Positions 17,679 through 26,684 are shown, numbered from the stretch's first letter. The stretch is DNA of 64,000 nt from Methylobacterium sp. DB0501 (GCF_011043735.1 NZ_JAAKGV010000017.1:124001-188000), one strand, 5' to 3'. Notes: generated from the letters alone by a model not told the origin. Numbers and translations: made by a program.

Positions 17679-17933
17679 ATGTTCGACGCTTGGTACGCGA
17701 CGGCGATGCTCGCGATGGAATCGCAGAAGGTCATCGAGCTGCGGATGGTCAAGATCGCCTGGGGCGGCCTTGCCGGCCAGGTCGAGGCGCAGCGGATGGT
17801 GAGCGAGAAGATCGGTGCCGCCCTCGAGGCGACCGGCACCCTGCTCGGCGGCGGCACGCCGGAGGCGGTGATCGACCGCTACCGCGAGCACGTCCGCAAC
17901 AACGTCGAGCGCCTGTCCGCCCCGACTAGTTGA
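17679..17933 (+). CDS. Small helical protein linked to phasins, unknown
   Basis: 84-residue protein (ATG 17679 behind AAGGAG). It looks entirely helical: FDAWYATAMLAMESQKVIELRM, then VKIAWGGLAGQVEAQRMVSEKIGA, and a C-terminal RYREHVRNNVERLS segment. The Met/Ala-rich amphipathic first helix and the position behind two phasin-type genes suggest another granule-surface or PHB-related protein. I do not recognise a named family. Its stop (17931-17933) overlaps the 3' end of the convergent gene by 8 bases. Confidence 0.6.
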   Translation: MFDAWYATAMLAMESQKVIELRMVKIAWGGLAGQVEAQRMVSEKIGAALEATGTLLGGGTPEAVIDRYREHVRNNVERLSAPTS

Positions 17934-18276
17934 TCGCGCAGAAGCCCGCGCCGGAACCGAAGACCCGGCCGGTGCACCACGGCCGTACCGGGGCGGGGGC
18001 AGGCGCCGGGGCGGCCTCCTGCCGCGCGGCCGGCGCGGCGGCGACCGGGGCGGTGGTCCCGGTCGTCATCGGCTCCGGTTCGCCGGCCGCCGCCGTGCGG
18101 ATCCGCGGCGTCTCCGGGGCGCGGGCCACGGGGGCTGCCACCGGCGCGGCGTGGCTCGGGCCGACGAAGAAGACGCCGCTGCGCCGGCCTCGCGCCTCGG
18201 CGGGGTTCGCGGCTGCGACGATCCCCAGGGCGACGATCCCCACGGCGATGAGCCCGACCACCAGACCTGTGCGCAT
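17926..18276 (-). CDS. Secreted Ala/Pro-rich protein with C-terminal cysteine motif
   Basis: 116-residue exported protein of unknown function. Residues 1-27 form a signal peptide/TM (RTGLVVGLIAVGIVALGIVAA, cleavage near AEA-R). Then come an RGRRSGVFFVGPS stretch, an Ala/Pro/Glu low-complexity spacer containing EPMTTGTTAP, and the compact C-terminus RPWCTGRVFGSGAGFCAIN with two cysteines likely in a disulfide. ATG 18276 is chosen over 18321 because it begins the signal peptide. The C-terminal block suggests a conserved short domain that I cannot name. Confidence 0.6.
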   Translation of the reverse strand: MRTGLVVGLIAVGIVALGIVAAANPAEARGRRSGVFFVGPSHAAPVAAPVARAPETPRIRTAAAGEPEPMTTGTTAPVAAAPAARQEAAPAPAPAPVRPWCTGRVFGSGAGFCAIN

Positions 18277-18378
18277 CACCCTCACCCCGCTCCACCGGAT
18301 GCGGGGAATGATCGTCGGCACGCGTTAACCCGCCGCCTCAACCGATCGCTCGCATTCGACGGATCGGCGCGAATCCCC

Positions 18379-19215
18379 TCAGCGCTTGCGCAGCCACAGG
18401 CTGGTCTCGAACGCCCCGGGCGGCAGGGGCAGGCGCGCCAGGACGCCATCGAGCGGCCGGCCGGCCAGGATGCGGCTGGCAAAGAGCGGCGCCCAGGCGC
18501 CACCCTGGAGCAGCGCACCCACCACCAACTGCTCGTTGTAGCCGCGCCAGGCCCAGGAAGCCGGATAGGCTTCGGGCAGGAAGACGTCGTGGATGTGCAC
18601 GAGCACGCCGGCGCGCAAGCGCGGCAGCACGTCGAGGACGAGCCGATCGACATCGGTACCCGGCATCGCGACGTGGCTCGAATCGATGAACAGGATGTCG
18701 CTGGGTTCGAGCGAGGCCGCGTCGTCCGCGTCCTGCGGCCCGAACAGCCGCGCCTCGTGCCGCACGGGGAGCCCGGCGAGCGGCGCGCGCGGCGTCGGGT
18801 CGATACAGGTGATCCGGGTCGGCAGGCCGCCGTCGTGAACGGCCTGAGCCAGGAACCGGGTCGAATGCCCCGAGCCGATCTCGACGATGCGGGCGGGCCG
18901 CTCGCGCAGCACCAGGGCGTAGGCGGCGGCCGCGTCGAGACGCGGGAACCAGTCCTGCGTGAAGCGCGCCGGCCGCGCGCCGATGAGGCCCGGACCGCCG
19001 GCGGCGATGCGCTCGAGAGCGGGGGCCTGCATCTCGATCGCGGCCAGCACCGCCCGGAAGGCCGGCTCGGCCTCCAGAAAGATCGGGCGAAGGGCCGGGT
19101 AGCCCTCCGCCCGCGCCGCACCGGCGTGCCGGTACGGGATCAGGAAGCCGCCCGGCCGGATTCCGAGCAGGGTGCTGAGACCGAGCCCGGCGCGGCGCAG
19201 GCGGGCGCGGCTCAT
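18379..19215 (-). CDS. Class I SAM-dependent methyltransferase
   Basis: 278-residue protein with a Rossmann methyltransferase core: motif I ARIVEIGSGHSTRFLAQA (about 107-124), acidic residue in ITCIDPTPR, then DILFIDSSHVAMPGTDVDRL and a VHIHDVFLPEAYP segment, characteristic of the Methyltransf_24-like group. The substrate is unknown. Its ATG overlaps the stop of the flippase-like gene by four bases (ATGA), so the two are translationally coupled and probably act on the same lipid or glycan; the pairing is seen, the function is inference. Confidence 0.82.
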   Translation of the reverse strand: MSRARLRRAGLGLSTLLGIRPGGFLIPYRHAGAARAEGYPALRPIFLEAEPAFRAVLAAIEMQAPALERIAAGGPGLIGARPARFTQDWFPRLDAAAAYALVLRERPARIVEIGSGHSTRFLAQAVHDGGLPTRITCIDPTPRAPLAGLPVRHEARLFGPQDADDAASLEPSDILFIDSSHVAMPGTDVDRLVLDVLPRLRAGVLVHIHDVFLPEAYPASWAWRGYNEQLVVGALLQGGAWAPLFASRILAGRPLDGVLARLPLPPGAFETSLWLRKR

Positions 19216-20276
19216 ACCGCCTTGCGCACCTTCGTGTCGTGCAGTCGCACGTCGCGCAGGTCCGGGGTGATGCCGGGGCCGTCGACCGGCGGCGGCGGCA
19301 CAGTGTCGGGCGATTGCGCCTTGTTGCGCAGGGTGTCGGCGAGGCGGCCGCGCTCGAACAGCAGCACCACGCCGATCGCCAGGGCGAACGGCACCAGCAG
19401 GTAGAACAGACGGAAGATCAGGACGGCGGCGAGCACGTCGGTCTTCGGCAGGTCCGGCATCGCCGTGATGAAGACGAGTTCGAACACCCCGATGCCGCCC
19501 GGCGCGTTGGAGACCAGCGCCACCGAGAACGAGGCCAGGAACACCGCCAGCACCACGAGGAAGCCCGGATTCCCGGCCTCCGGCAGCGCGAAGTAGATGA
19601 TGCCGGCGGCGCCCAGCAGTTCGAGCGGCGCGGCGACCAGCTGACGCGCCATGATGTTGGGGCGCGGATACTCGATCTTGAACGAGCGGATGTGCAGCGG
19701 CCGGAAATGCAGGATCGAGCCGATGACGTAGAGGGCGACGAAGCCGAGCAGGCCGAAGCCGACGAGGCGGGCGGTGGTCGGGCTCGCCAGCACCGGCGGC
19801 AGCAGGGAGCTGACGCGCTCCAGCAATTGCGGCTCGAGCACCAGCACCAGGCCGCCGAGGAAGGCGGTGCCGAGGCCGAAGGTGAAGGAGCAGAGCGCCA
19901 CCAGCACCGCCACCTGGGCGGTGGTGAGGCCTTTCGAGGTGTAGGCGCGGTAGCGCACCACGGCGCCCGAGAACACCGAGGCGCCGATATTGTGCGACAG
20001 CGCGTAGGTGGTGAACGAGCACACCGACACGAACATCCAGGAGATGCCCTTCACGCCGAGATGCAGCAGCGCGATCCGGTCGTACCAGGCGAGCGCGCCG
20101 TAGGCGACGAGGGTGGATGCGACGGCGAGCGCGTAGCGGTGCGGCGGGATCGCCGCGAGGCTGGCCTTCACGTCGGCGAAGGACAGGCCCTTGAGCAGGT
20201 GCCACAGCAGGTAGACCGAGACCACGACGGCCCCGAGGCCGATGACCGGCCAGATGAAATCTTTGATCTTCTTCAT
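19212..20276 (-). CDS. UPF0104/LPG-synthase-TM-domain membrane protein (YbhN-like)
   Basis: 354-residue polytopic protein of the lysylphosphatidylglycerol-synthase TM-region (UPF0104) family, the flippase-like half of MprF without the catalytic half. It has about eight helices, the conserved ALSHNIGASVFSGAVVRYRAY loop and the SNAPGGIGVFELVFI signature near residue 260, then a disordered cytosolic tail. YbhN-type members are implicated in lipid trafficking. ATG at 20276 starts MKKIKDFIW, preceded by clean signal-anchor topology; the extension to 20354 is Arg-rich and unlikely. A hopanoid-type paralogue (hpnL) lies at 61203. Confidence 0.85.
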   Translation of the reverse strand: MKKIKDFIWPVIGLGAVVVSVYLLWHLLKGLSFADVKASLAAIPPHRYALAVASTLVAYGALAWYDRIALLHLGVKGISWMFVSVCSFTTYALSHNIGASVFSGAVVRYRAYTSKGLTTAQVAVLVALCSFTFGLGTAFLGGLVLVLEPQLLERVSSLLPPVLASPTTARLVGFGLLGFVALYVIGSILHFRPLHIRSFKIEYPRPNIMARQLVAAPLELLGAAGIIYFALPEAGNPGFLVVLAVFLASFSVALVSNAPGGIGVFELVFITAMPDLPKTDVLAAVLIFRLFYLLVPFALAIGVVLLFERGRLADTLRNKAQSPDTVPPPPVDGPGITPDLRDVRLHDTKVRKAV

Positions 20277-20417
20277 CGCGGTCCCGTCGCGTCCCCTATC
20301 TCTCGCGCGCGCTTCTGCCCGACCCTGCGTACGACCGCAAGGACGGCGCCGCACCGGCGGGCCCCTCCTGTCATGGGATCGTGACGGTTTCGTGCCGGCT
20401 CCGCGGCGGCGGGCGCC

Positions 20418-21305
20418 TCAGGCGCCGCGCCGGTCGAGCCAGTCGAGCAGCAGGCGGGCCACGCCCTCGGAGCCGAGATCGAGCTGCAGGAAGTGGGCGA
20501 TGCCCGGCACCGAGCGGTGCTCGGCGCCGTGATAGAGCGCGGTGCGCCACGTCGTCGCCGGCCAGATCATGCGGTCGTCGGCACCGCCGAGCACCAGGGC
20601 CGGCACGCCCGCGAAGGCCGCAGAGAGCGGCAGGGCCGGCCAATGCGCCTCGGCGAGCGCCACCGGGCTCTCCGCCGACATCCGGGCGGCGTAGCTCTGC
20701 GCCCGCTCCAGCGGCAGGCCTTCCGAGAACAGCCAGTGCCGGGCGAGGGCCACCGCCGGCTCGCGGCCGGGCAGGAGCGAACCCGCCAGGGCCTCGACCC
20801 AGAACCCCGCATCGGTCATCGCGATGCGCGGGCCGACGACGCCGAGGCCCTCGGGCGGCAGGGAGGCCATGAGGACGAGGCCGCGCAGGGGGGCCCGGCC
20901 GAGGAGGCGCTGCGCCAGCAATCCGCCGAGCGAATGCCCGACCAGCACCGGCGGCTCGCCCCATTGCGCCACGGCGAGCGCCAGATCGGCGACGTAGTCG
21001 GTCAGCGAGGCGGTGCGCAGGTCCCGCCCGCCCCCGCTGCGGCCGTGGCCGCGCAGGCTGACCGCCGCGGCACGGCGCCCGCGCCGGGCGAGGTGGGGGA
21101 GAAAGATCTCCTCGAACATCCACGCGCCGCCGAAGGCGCCGTGCACGAACAGGAGCGGCGCGCCGCGGGGCTCGCCGGCCGGCTCCGCCTCGATCCATTC
21201 GAGGGCCGGCCCGTCGCGTCGCTCGATCATGCGGCGCGTCACCTGGGCGCGGGGCTCGGTGACGACCGAGAAGCGGCGCCGGTCCCGCGCGGATGCGTCG
21301 TGCAT
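20418..21305 (-). CDS. Alpha/beta hydrolase
   Basis: 295-residue alpha/beta-hydrolase-fold protein. The oxyanion motif LLFVHGAFGGAWMFEE (about 56-71), SLRGHGRSGG, nucleophile elbow VGHSLGG with Ser (about 122), acid in LVLGGADDRMI and His in PGIAHFLQLD are all present, so the triad is complete. Substrate unknown; esterase or haloperoxidase-like members share this pattern. ATG at 21305 is chosen; a 5-residue upstream extension is possible. It diverges from the GNAT gene across about 180 bases. Confidence 0.85.
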   Translation of the reverse strand: MHDASARDRRRFSVVTEPRAQVTRRMIERRDGPALEWIEAEPAGEPRGAPLLFVHGAFGGAWMFEEIFLPHLARRGRRAAAVSLRGHGRSGGGRDLRTASLTDYVADLALAVAQWGEPPVLVGHSLGGLLAQRLLGRAPLRGLVLMASLPPEGLGVVGPRIAMTDAGFWVEALAGSLLPGREPAVALARHWLFSEGLPLERAQSYAARMSAESPVALAEAHWPALPLSAAFAGVPALVLGGADDRMIWPATTWRTALYHGAEHRSVPGIAHFLQLDLGSEGVARLLLDWLDRRGA

Positions 21306-21488
21306 GGTCGTGCCTCTCAACCGTCCCGCAATCGGCCCGGCTTCTATCTAACGGCCACGCCCCGTCCGCCCAGTCGTCCGAACGGCGCAGGGGGCGCGCA
21401 TCGCGGCAGGGTCGCACGACAAAGCTTGACAGACGGGAAACGGGCCCGCCCCCTCGCGGCCTGCCTTCTCGAGGGAGACGATGCCGCC

Positions 21489-22127
21489 GTGAGCGATCAC
21501 CCGACCGACGATCCGCGCCTGTGCCTCGACGGCTACACCCCGGTTCCGCCGACCCATGTCGCCACGGTGGTGACCTACCTGGAGATGCGCGAGCCGCCGG
21601 CCGGACCGCTGTCCGGGTCCCCTGCCCTGCCCACGGGCGAGCCGCTGCCGCTCGACGTCATCGGCCCGGACGTCGCCCGCTACCGGGCGCTCTACCGCGC
21701 CGTCGGGGAATCCTGGCTGTGGTTCGGCCGCGCGCGCATGACCGACGACGCGCTCCTGGCGATCTTGCGCGATCCGGACGTCGAGGCCCTGGCCCTTACC
21801 GAGGACGGGCGCGACATCGGCCTCATCGAACTCGACTGGCGCCGGCCCGGCGAGGCGGAGCTGGTTTATTTCGGTCTGGTGCCCGATTCGGTCGGCCGGG
21901 GGCGCGGGCGGCGCCTGATGGACGAGGCCCTGCGCCGCGCCTTCGCCCGGCCGATCGGACGGTTGTGGGTGCATACCTGCACCCTCGACCATCCGGGCGC
22001 CGTGGCGTTCTACCGGCGCTCGGGGTTTCGGCCTTACGCCCGGGCGATCGAGGTGACGCCGGATCCGAGGCTGACGGGTGACCTGCCCCGCGATGCAGCC
22101 GGGCAGATCCCGCTCCTGTCCGAGTAG
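21489..22127 (+). CDS. GNAT-family N-acetyltransferase
   Basis: 212-residue acetyltransferase. The GNAT core is in the second half: IGLIELDW (beta4), AELVYFGLVPDSVGRGRGRRLMDEAL with the R/QxxGxG/A acetyl-CoA P-loop (about 140-147), then LWVHTCTLDHPGAVAFYRRSGFRPY at motif B. The N-terminal about 60 residues (LDGYTPVPPTHVATVVTYLEM) are typical of a small GNAT subgroup. The start is a GTG at 21489, because the ATG eight bases earlier runs into a stop at once. AGGGAG lies upstream. Substrate unknown. Confidence 0.85.
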   Translation: MSDHPTDDPRLCLDGYTPVPPTHVATVVTYLEMREPPAGPLSGSPALPTGEPLPLDVIGPDVARYRALYRAVGESWLWFGRARMTDDALLAILRDPDVEALALTEDGRDIGLIELDWRRPGEAELVYFGLVPDSVGRGRGRRLMDEALRRAFARPIGRLWVHTCTLDHPGAVAFYRRSGFRPYARAIEVTPDPRLTGDLPRDAAGQIPLLSE

Positions 22128-22204
22128 GGCGTGAGACGAAATCCGAACGATTCGCTTCCGGCGATCCGGCTGGATCGCTGTCGCGACGCGGATTTCGGCC
22201 TCGC

Positions 22205-22612
22205 TCAGGCCCGGGCGCGGCCCAGCCCGATCGCATCCATGCTGGCCTGGTCGCGGGCGTTCTCGGCGGCGCGCTCGCTGGTGCGCTCGCGGTCGTCGAG
22301 GATCTCGACCTTCTTCAGCTCCTCGAACGCCTCGGCGAGGGCCGCCTTGGCCGCCGCGAGCTGGACGTCGAGGTCCTCGACCGAGCGGCGGATGTTATCG
22401 CGGCGCTGCGCTGCGGCGCGGGCATAGGTCGGGTAGGCGAAATGGGCCGGATCGGAGATCCCCGCCCGCTGCTCCTCCTGGCCGATCTCGCGGTCGAGAT
22501 CGGCGGCCATGCGGGCGAAATCGGCGATCATCGCCTCGATTTGCGCGACTTTGCGGCGCTTCTCGTCGGCCTGGAAGCGGCGCAGCCGGATGAGCGTGTC
22601 CCGCGACTTCAT
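22205..22612 (-). CDS. fliJ: Flagellar export chaperone FliJ
   Basis: 135-residue FliJ homologue, the coiled-coil stalk protein of the flagellar type III export ATPase. It has the typical KSRDTLIRLRRFQADEKRRKVAQIEAMI start, an almost fully helical Glu/Arg/Ala-rich body and DDRERTSERAAENARDQASMD near the end. It sits 91 bases after the fliI stop on the same strand, which decides the call. ATG at 22612; the upstream open frame to 22672 is Arg/Gly-rich and lies after fliI. The fliI-fliJ pair diverges from ctrA. Confidence 0.88.
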   Translation of the reverse strand: MKSRDTLIRLRRFQADEKRRKVAQIEAMIADFARMAADLDREIGQEEQRAGISDPAHFAYPTYARAAAQRRDNIRRSVEDLDVQLAAAKAALAEAFEELKKVEILDDRERTSERAAENARDQASMDAIGLGRARA

Positions 22613-22703
22613 TGGTACTCTACTCCCGCCAGCGGCATGCGGCCGAGCTTTGCGCCCGCCTCGCGCCGTCACGCGGCCGCGGGGCGGGCCGCGCGACCGG
22701 CCC

Positions 22704-24107
22704 TCACGGCCCGCCGACGATCGCGGCGAGGCGTTCGTAACCCTCGCGGATGGAGGTTGCTTCTTCCTTACCCTGCCCCAGAAAAGCCTCCAGATCCGGC
22801 ATCAGGCCGATGGCCTCGTCGACCTCCGGCGAGCTGCCGGGGCGGTAGGCGCCGAGGCGAATCAGCTCCTCCATGTCGGCATAGGTCGACAGCACCCGGC
22901 GGGCGCGGCGCACCACGGGCAGGAATTCCGGGTCGCAGGCGCGCGGCATGGTGCGCGAGACCGAGCGCAGCACGTTGATCGCCGGGTAGCGGCCGCGCTC
23001 GGCGATGGCGCGCTCCATGACGATGTGCCCGTCGAGGATGCCCCGCACCGCGTCGGCCACCGGCTCGTTGTGGTCGTCGCCCTCGACCAGCACCGTGAAC
23101 AGGCCGGTGATCGCCCCCTCCCCGGTTCCGGGGCCCGCCCGCTCCAGGAGGCGCGGCAATTCGGAGAAGACGGTCGGCGTGTAGCCCTTGGCGGTCGGCG
23201 GCTCGCCGGCGGCGAGGCCGATGTCGCGCTGGGCCATGGCGAAGCGGGTGATCGAATCGACCATGCACAGGACCTGCGCGCCGGAATCGCGAAAATACTC
23301 GGCGAGCGCGAAGGTGACGTAGGCCGCGTTGCGGCGCATCAGCGCCGGCTCGTCGGAGGTCGCCACCACCACCACCGAGCGGGCGAGGCCGGCCGCGCCG
23401 AGATCGTCCTGGAGGAATTCCTGCACCTCGCGGCCGCGCTCGCCGACGAGGCCGATCACCGCCACGTCGGCGGCGGTGTAGCGCGCCAGCATCGACAGCA
23501 GGACCGACTTGCCGACGCCGGAGCCGGCGAAGATGCCCATGCGCTGGCCGGCGCACATCGTGAGAAACGTGTTGATGCAGCGCACGCCGAGATCGAGCGG
23601 CGGGCCGACCCGGCGGCGGGCATGGGCGGGCGGCGGATCGGCCTGGAGGCCGTAGGGCACGGGGCCCTGCGGCAGCGGCCCGAGGCCGTCGATCGGGCGC
23701 CCGAGCGCGTCGACGACGCGGCCGAGCCAGGCGGGGCTCGGGCGGATCGCGCCGGCGCCGTCCGCCCGCACCTGGGCCGGGCAGCCCCGCCGCACCCCCT
23801 GGAGCGAGCCGAACGGCATGGCGAGCGCATGGGGACCGGAGAAGCCGATGATCTCGCAGGGCACCGCGGTGCCGGCGGCCTCGTTCACCACGACGTCGAG
23901 CCGGCCGCCGAGGCGCATCGCCGCGACCGGGCCGGCGACCTCGATCAGCAGGCCGCGCACCGCCACCACCCGGCCGAAGGTCTCGACCTCCTCCACGCCG
24001 GCGAGCGCGGCGCGGGCCGCCTCGAACCGCCCCGCACCGGTCACGGCAGCATCCTGTTGATACGAAGCGCTTTCCCGTTTCGTGCCGTCGCCATTGCCGG
24101 ATTCCAT
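22704..24107 (-). CDS. fliI: Flagellum-specific ATP synthase FliI
   Basis: 467-residue ATPase energising flagellar protein export. Walker A GSGVGKS at 195-201, Walker B in [19 protein letters not shown], the arginine-finger region and the type III export ATPase signature [22 protein letters not shown] are all present. ATG at 24107 is preferred: the family N-terminus begins shortly after, and the further 51 residues of open frame to 24260 run into the ctrA promoter region. CtrA normally activates class II flagellar genes; only a half site TTAAC (24131-24135) and a GATTC at 24100-24104 are visible just upstream. Confidence 0.95.
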   Translation of the reverse strand: MESGNGDGTKRESASYQQDAAVTGAGRFEAARAALAGVEEVETFGRVVAVRGLLIEVAGPVAAMRLGGRLDVVVNEAAGTAVPCEIIGFSGPHALAMPFGSLQGVRRGCPAQVRADGAGAIRPSPAWLGRVVDALGRPIDGLGPLPQGPVPYGLQADPPPAHARRRVGPPLDLGVRCINTFLTMCAGQRMGIFAGSGVGKSVLLSMLARYTAADVAVIGLVGERGREVQEFLQDDLGAAGLARSVVVVATSDEPALMRRNAAYVTFALAEYFRDSGAQVLCMVDSITRFAMAQRDIGLAAGEPPTAKGYTPTVFSELPRLLERAGPGTGEGAITGLFTVLVEGDDHNEPVADAVRGILDGHIVMERAIAERGRYPAINVLRSVSRTMPRACDPEFLPVVRRARRVLSTYADMEELIRLGAYRPGSSPEVDEAIGLMPDLEAFLGQGKEEATSIREGYERLAAIVGGP

Positions 24108-24273
24108 CAACGAACCATTTACCCCTCTCCTTAACACTGAGGCGCATGGGATCCGGGTCGGGCTCCCGGAGGTTCTCCGGGCGCGTGGCACGGGCGCAAC
24201 ATCGCGGGCGGGCCTCGTTGGCATGAGCCAATTAGGCATGCACCCCAGGAGCGGGATCACGGTATGCTACCGC

Positions 24274-24450
24274 GATTCGACCGGAACGGAACGACAGCCC
24301 GCAAGGGACCTGCCCGCCTCGCGGTTTTCTTACCGCTTGCGGGACGGGAACAGGGTTTGTTAACCGTTCAGGCATAGCGTCGCGGTTCGGAAGATAACGG
24401 GCGTTTCCCACGGGCCGGTGGGAAGCGGGCGGCGGGGGCTTGCCTTAACC
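24274..24450 (+). promoter_or_regulatory. ctrA upstream region: GANTC and TTAACC sites
   Basis: Between fliI and ctrA: a GATTC methylation-type site at 24274-24278 and two TTAACC CtrA half sites at 24360-24365 and 24445-24450. In Caulobacter, ctrA transcription is set by CcrM methylation of a GANTC site and by CtrA autoregulation; these sites fit that logic. The half site at 24360 continues as TTAACCGTTCA, identical over 11 bases to the full box at 38730. Confidence 0.5.
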
Positions 24451-24478
24451 CTTGAGGGCCAGGGCTTGGGGACCTGAG

Positions 24479-25180
24479 ATGCGGGTACTTCTGATCGAGG
24501 ACGACAGCGCCACGGCGCAGAGCATCGAATTGATGCTCAAGTCCGAGAACTTCAACACCTATACGACCGATCTCGGCGAGGAAGGTGTCGATCTCGGGAA
24601 GCTCTACGACTACGACATCATCCTGCTCGACCTGAACCTGCCCGACATGTCGGGCTACGAGGTCCTGCGCTCCCTGCGGGTGGCCAAGGTCAAGACCCCG
24701 ATCCTGATCCTCTCCGGCATGGCCGGGATCGAGGACAAGGTGAAGGGCCTCGGCTTCGGAGCCGATGATTACCTCACCAAACCTTTCCACAAAGATGAAC
24801 TGGTCGCGAGAATCCACGCGATCGTCCGCCGGTCGAAGGGCCACGCGCAGTCGGTGATCACCACCGGCGACCTGATCGTGAACCTCGACCAGAAGACCGT
24901 CGAGGTGTCGGGCGCCCGGGTGCATCTCACCGGCAAGGAGTACCAGATGCTGGAGCTCCTCAGCCTGCGCAAGGGCACCACGCTGACCAAGGAGATGTTC
25001 CTGAACCATCTCTATGGCGGCATGGACGAGCCCGAGCTGAAGATCATCGACGTCTTCATCTGCAAGCTCCGCAAGAAGCTGGCGAATGCCAGCCAGGGCA
25101 AGAACTACATCGAGACGGTGTGGGGCCGCGGCTACGTGCTGCGCGAGCCGAGCGAGGCCGAGGATCGCATCGCGGTCTGA
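24479..25180 (+). CDS. ctrA: Cell-cycle response regulator CtrA
   Basis: 233-residue OmpR-type regulator, the master cell-cycle transcription factor of alphaproteobacteria. Receiver: [15 protein letters not shown] with phospho-acceptor Asp51 in [13 protein letters not shown] and Lys in [11 protein letters not shown]-binding winged helix: SKGHAQSVI linker, [27 protein letters not shown] and [12 protein letters not shown], nearly invariant in CtrA. Known roles are control of flagellar, chemotaxis, pilus and division genes through TTAA-N7-TTAA sites. Caulobacter CtrA ends in Ala-Ala for ClpXP; this one ends DRIAV. It is followed by a strong terminator. Confidence 0.98.
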   Translation: MRVLLIEDDSATAQSIELMLKSENFNTYTTDLGEEGVDLGKLYDYDIILLDLNLPDMSGYEVLRSLRVAKVKTPILILSGMAGIEDKVKGLGFGADDYLTKPFHKDELVARIHAIVRRSKGHAQSVITTGDLIVNLDQKTVEVSGARVHLTGKEYQMLELLSLRKGTTLTKEMFLNHLYGGMDEPELKIIDVFICKLRKKLANASQGKNYIETVWGRGYVLREPSEAEDRIAV

Positions 25181-25212
25181 AGACCGGCCCCCCCAGGACC
25201 GGACGACGAAAG

Positions 25213-25236
25213 AACCCCGCTCCGGCGGGGTTTTTT
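25213..25236 (+). terminator. Rho-independent terminator of ctrA
   Basis: Eight-base stem AACCCCGC/GCGGGGTT with loop TCCG followed by a run of T, 33 bases after the ctrA stop. Textbook form. Confidence 0.92.
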
Positions 25237-25741
25237 CGTGGGTGGACGGATTCTGGAGGGTGCGTGGCCCATGCCCGCCGGAAGGCGGGCGGCAGCGCCG
25301 TCGATGTGGTGTCCCGCCGGAAGGCGGGCGGCAGCGCCGTCGGCGCGGTGTCCCGCACTCGCCCGGCTTCTCCCACCTGCTTGGAGGGCCGGCGACCCTC
25401 CATGCCGGGCTCCGCTCGCGCGGCCCGGGGATCACGGGGCGGGAGCCGGTCCTGTCGGCGTCGGTCGCCCGTGACGATCGCCGCGAGCGGCCCGTGTCGG
25501 GCGAGCGTGGAAGAAGATGGGGATGGCGGGGCCCGGGCATCGGGGGCGCTGCTCGGGATCGCGAGCATCCTTCCCTGCCCGCCTTGCGCAGGGCTTTCGG
25601 ACGTCGCGCGCGCCGAGCCCGGCTCCGCCCTCGCCGCGCGAAAGCTGGGGAAACGATGCGTCGGGGCGCATCGTCACGGCGGCGCCTGCCGGCCTGTGAG
25701 TGGGCGGGCCCGGATCCGTCCGCGCAGGCGCGGACGGCGCC
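25237..25741. other. Non-coding gap between convergent ctrA and cheR
   Basis: About 500 bases without a credible gene; long open frames here are GC-driven and rich in Arg, Pro and Gly. It contains a 39-base-period tandem repeat (25274-25342). Confidence 0.5.
25274..25342 (+). repeat. Two copies of a 30-base unit, period 39
   Basis: The 30-base unit at 25274-25303 recurs without change at 25313-25342, separated by 9 bases ending GGTGT; a third start (CCCGCACTC) follows. Each unit contains CCCGCCGGAAGGCGGG, a small hairpin. Confidence 0.8.
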
Positions 25742-26644
25742 TCAGCGCGCCGCCCAGCGCAGGCTTGCCGGCGCCAGCCCTCCCAGGACCGCCGTGCCGG
25801 CGGTCGGCGCGCCGAGACTCACCGGCGCTGCGGCGCGGCCGTGGCGGTAGAGGCCGCGATGCTCGGGGTCGGGCACCAGCGATTCGGTGATGCCGATCAC
25901 CGTCTCGGCGGCGCCGAGCAGCACCGCGCCGTCGGGGGCGAGCTGGTCGGCGATGCGGCGCAGCACGTCGGCCTTGGTCAGCGTGTCGAAATAGATCAGC
26001 ACGTTGCGGCAATAGACGATGTCGAAGGTGCCGAGCTGCTCGAACGGTTGCAGTAGGTTGAGGGGCCGGAAATCGACCATCTGGCGCAGGGCTTCCGCGA
26101 TGCGCCACTGCTCCCCGACCTGGGTGAAGTGCTTGAGCATCAGCTGCACGGGCAGGCCGCGCTGGACCTCGAACTGGTTGTAGAGGCCGAGCTTGGCCTT
26201 CTCCAGCACCTCGGTCGAGAGATCGGTGGCGACGATCTCGATTCGCCAGCCGGCGAGCCGGGGCGCCGCCTCCGCGAGCAGCATCGCCAGCGAGTACGGC
26301 TCCTGGCCGGTCGAGGCGGCGGCGCACCAGATCCGCAGGCGGCGCTGGTTCGCCCGCGCCGCGAGGGCTCCGGGGAGCAGCACGTCGCGAAACAGGTCGA
26401 ACGGCGTGCGGTCGCGGAAGAAGAAGGTCTCGTTGGTGGTCATCGCCTCGACCACCGCGCGCTCGAGGGCGCCGTCGCGGGCGAGCCGCAGGCAGCCGAC
26501 CAGCTCGGGCAGTCCGGCGAGGTTGAAGCGCCGGCAGACCGGCGACAGGCGGCTCTCCACCAGGTAGCGCTTCTCCGCCGTCAGGGCGAGGCCGGAGCGC
26601 TGCTTGAGGTAGGAGCGCAGGAAATCGAACTCGGTCTCGGTCAT
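25742..26644 (-). CDS. cheR: Chemotaxis protein methyltransferase CheR
   Basis: 300-residue SAM-dependent glutamate methyltransferase of chemoreceptors. The N-terminal helical domain (FDFLRSYLKQRSGLALTAEKRYLVESRL) precedes the catalytic domain with MTTNETFFFRD, SAM-binding IWCAAASTGQEPYSLAM, ATDLSTEVLEKAK and FDIVYCRNVLIYFD. The ATG at 26644 is preferred over a GTG at 26695 because GGGGGAGG precedes it, while the GTG lacks a ribosome-binding site and overlaps cheB. An unusual Ala/Gly-rich tail follows the catalytic domain. Last gene of the leftward chemotaxis operon. Confidence 0.95.
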   Translation of the reverse strand: MTETEFDFLRSYLKQRSGLALTAEKRYLVESRLSPVCRRFNLAGLPELVGCLRLARDGALERAVVEAMTTNETFFFRDRTPFDLFRDVLLPGALAARANQRRLRIWCAAASTGQEPYSLAMLLAEAAPRLAGWRIEIVATDLSTEVLEKAKLGLYNQFEVQRGLPVQLMLKHFTQVGEQWRIAEALRQMVDFRPLNLLQPFEQLGTFDIVYCRNVLIYFDTLTKADVLRRIADQLAPDGAVLLGAAETVIGITESLVPDPEHRGLYRHGRAAAPVSLGAPTAGTAVLGGLAPASLRWAAR

Positions 26645-26684
26645 CGACGCGGCATCCTCCCCCGGATCCGTGGCAGGATGCGCA

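Noticed and set aside
24119-24135. CtrA box before fliI
   Set aside because: TTAC-N8-TTAAC differs from TTAA-N7-TTAA in sequence and spacing; kept only as a half site.
25086-25850. Long plus-strand frame after ctrA
   Set aside because: Starts inside ctrA and runs through its terminator and the tandem repeat; composition is GC-driven, with no domain or ribosome-binding site.
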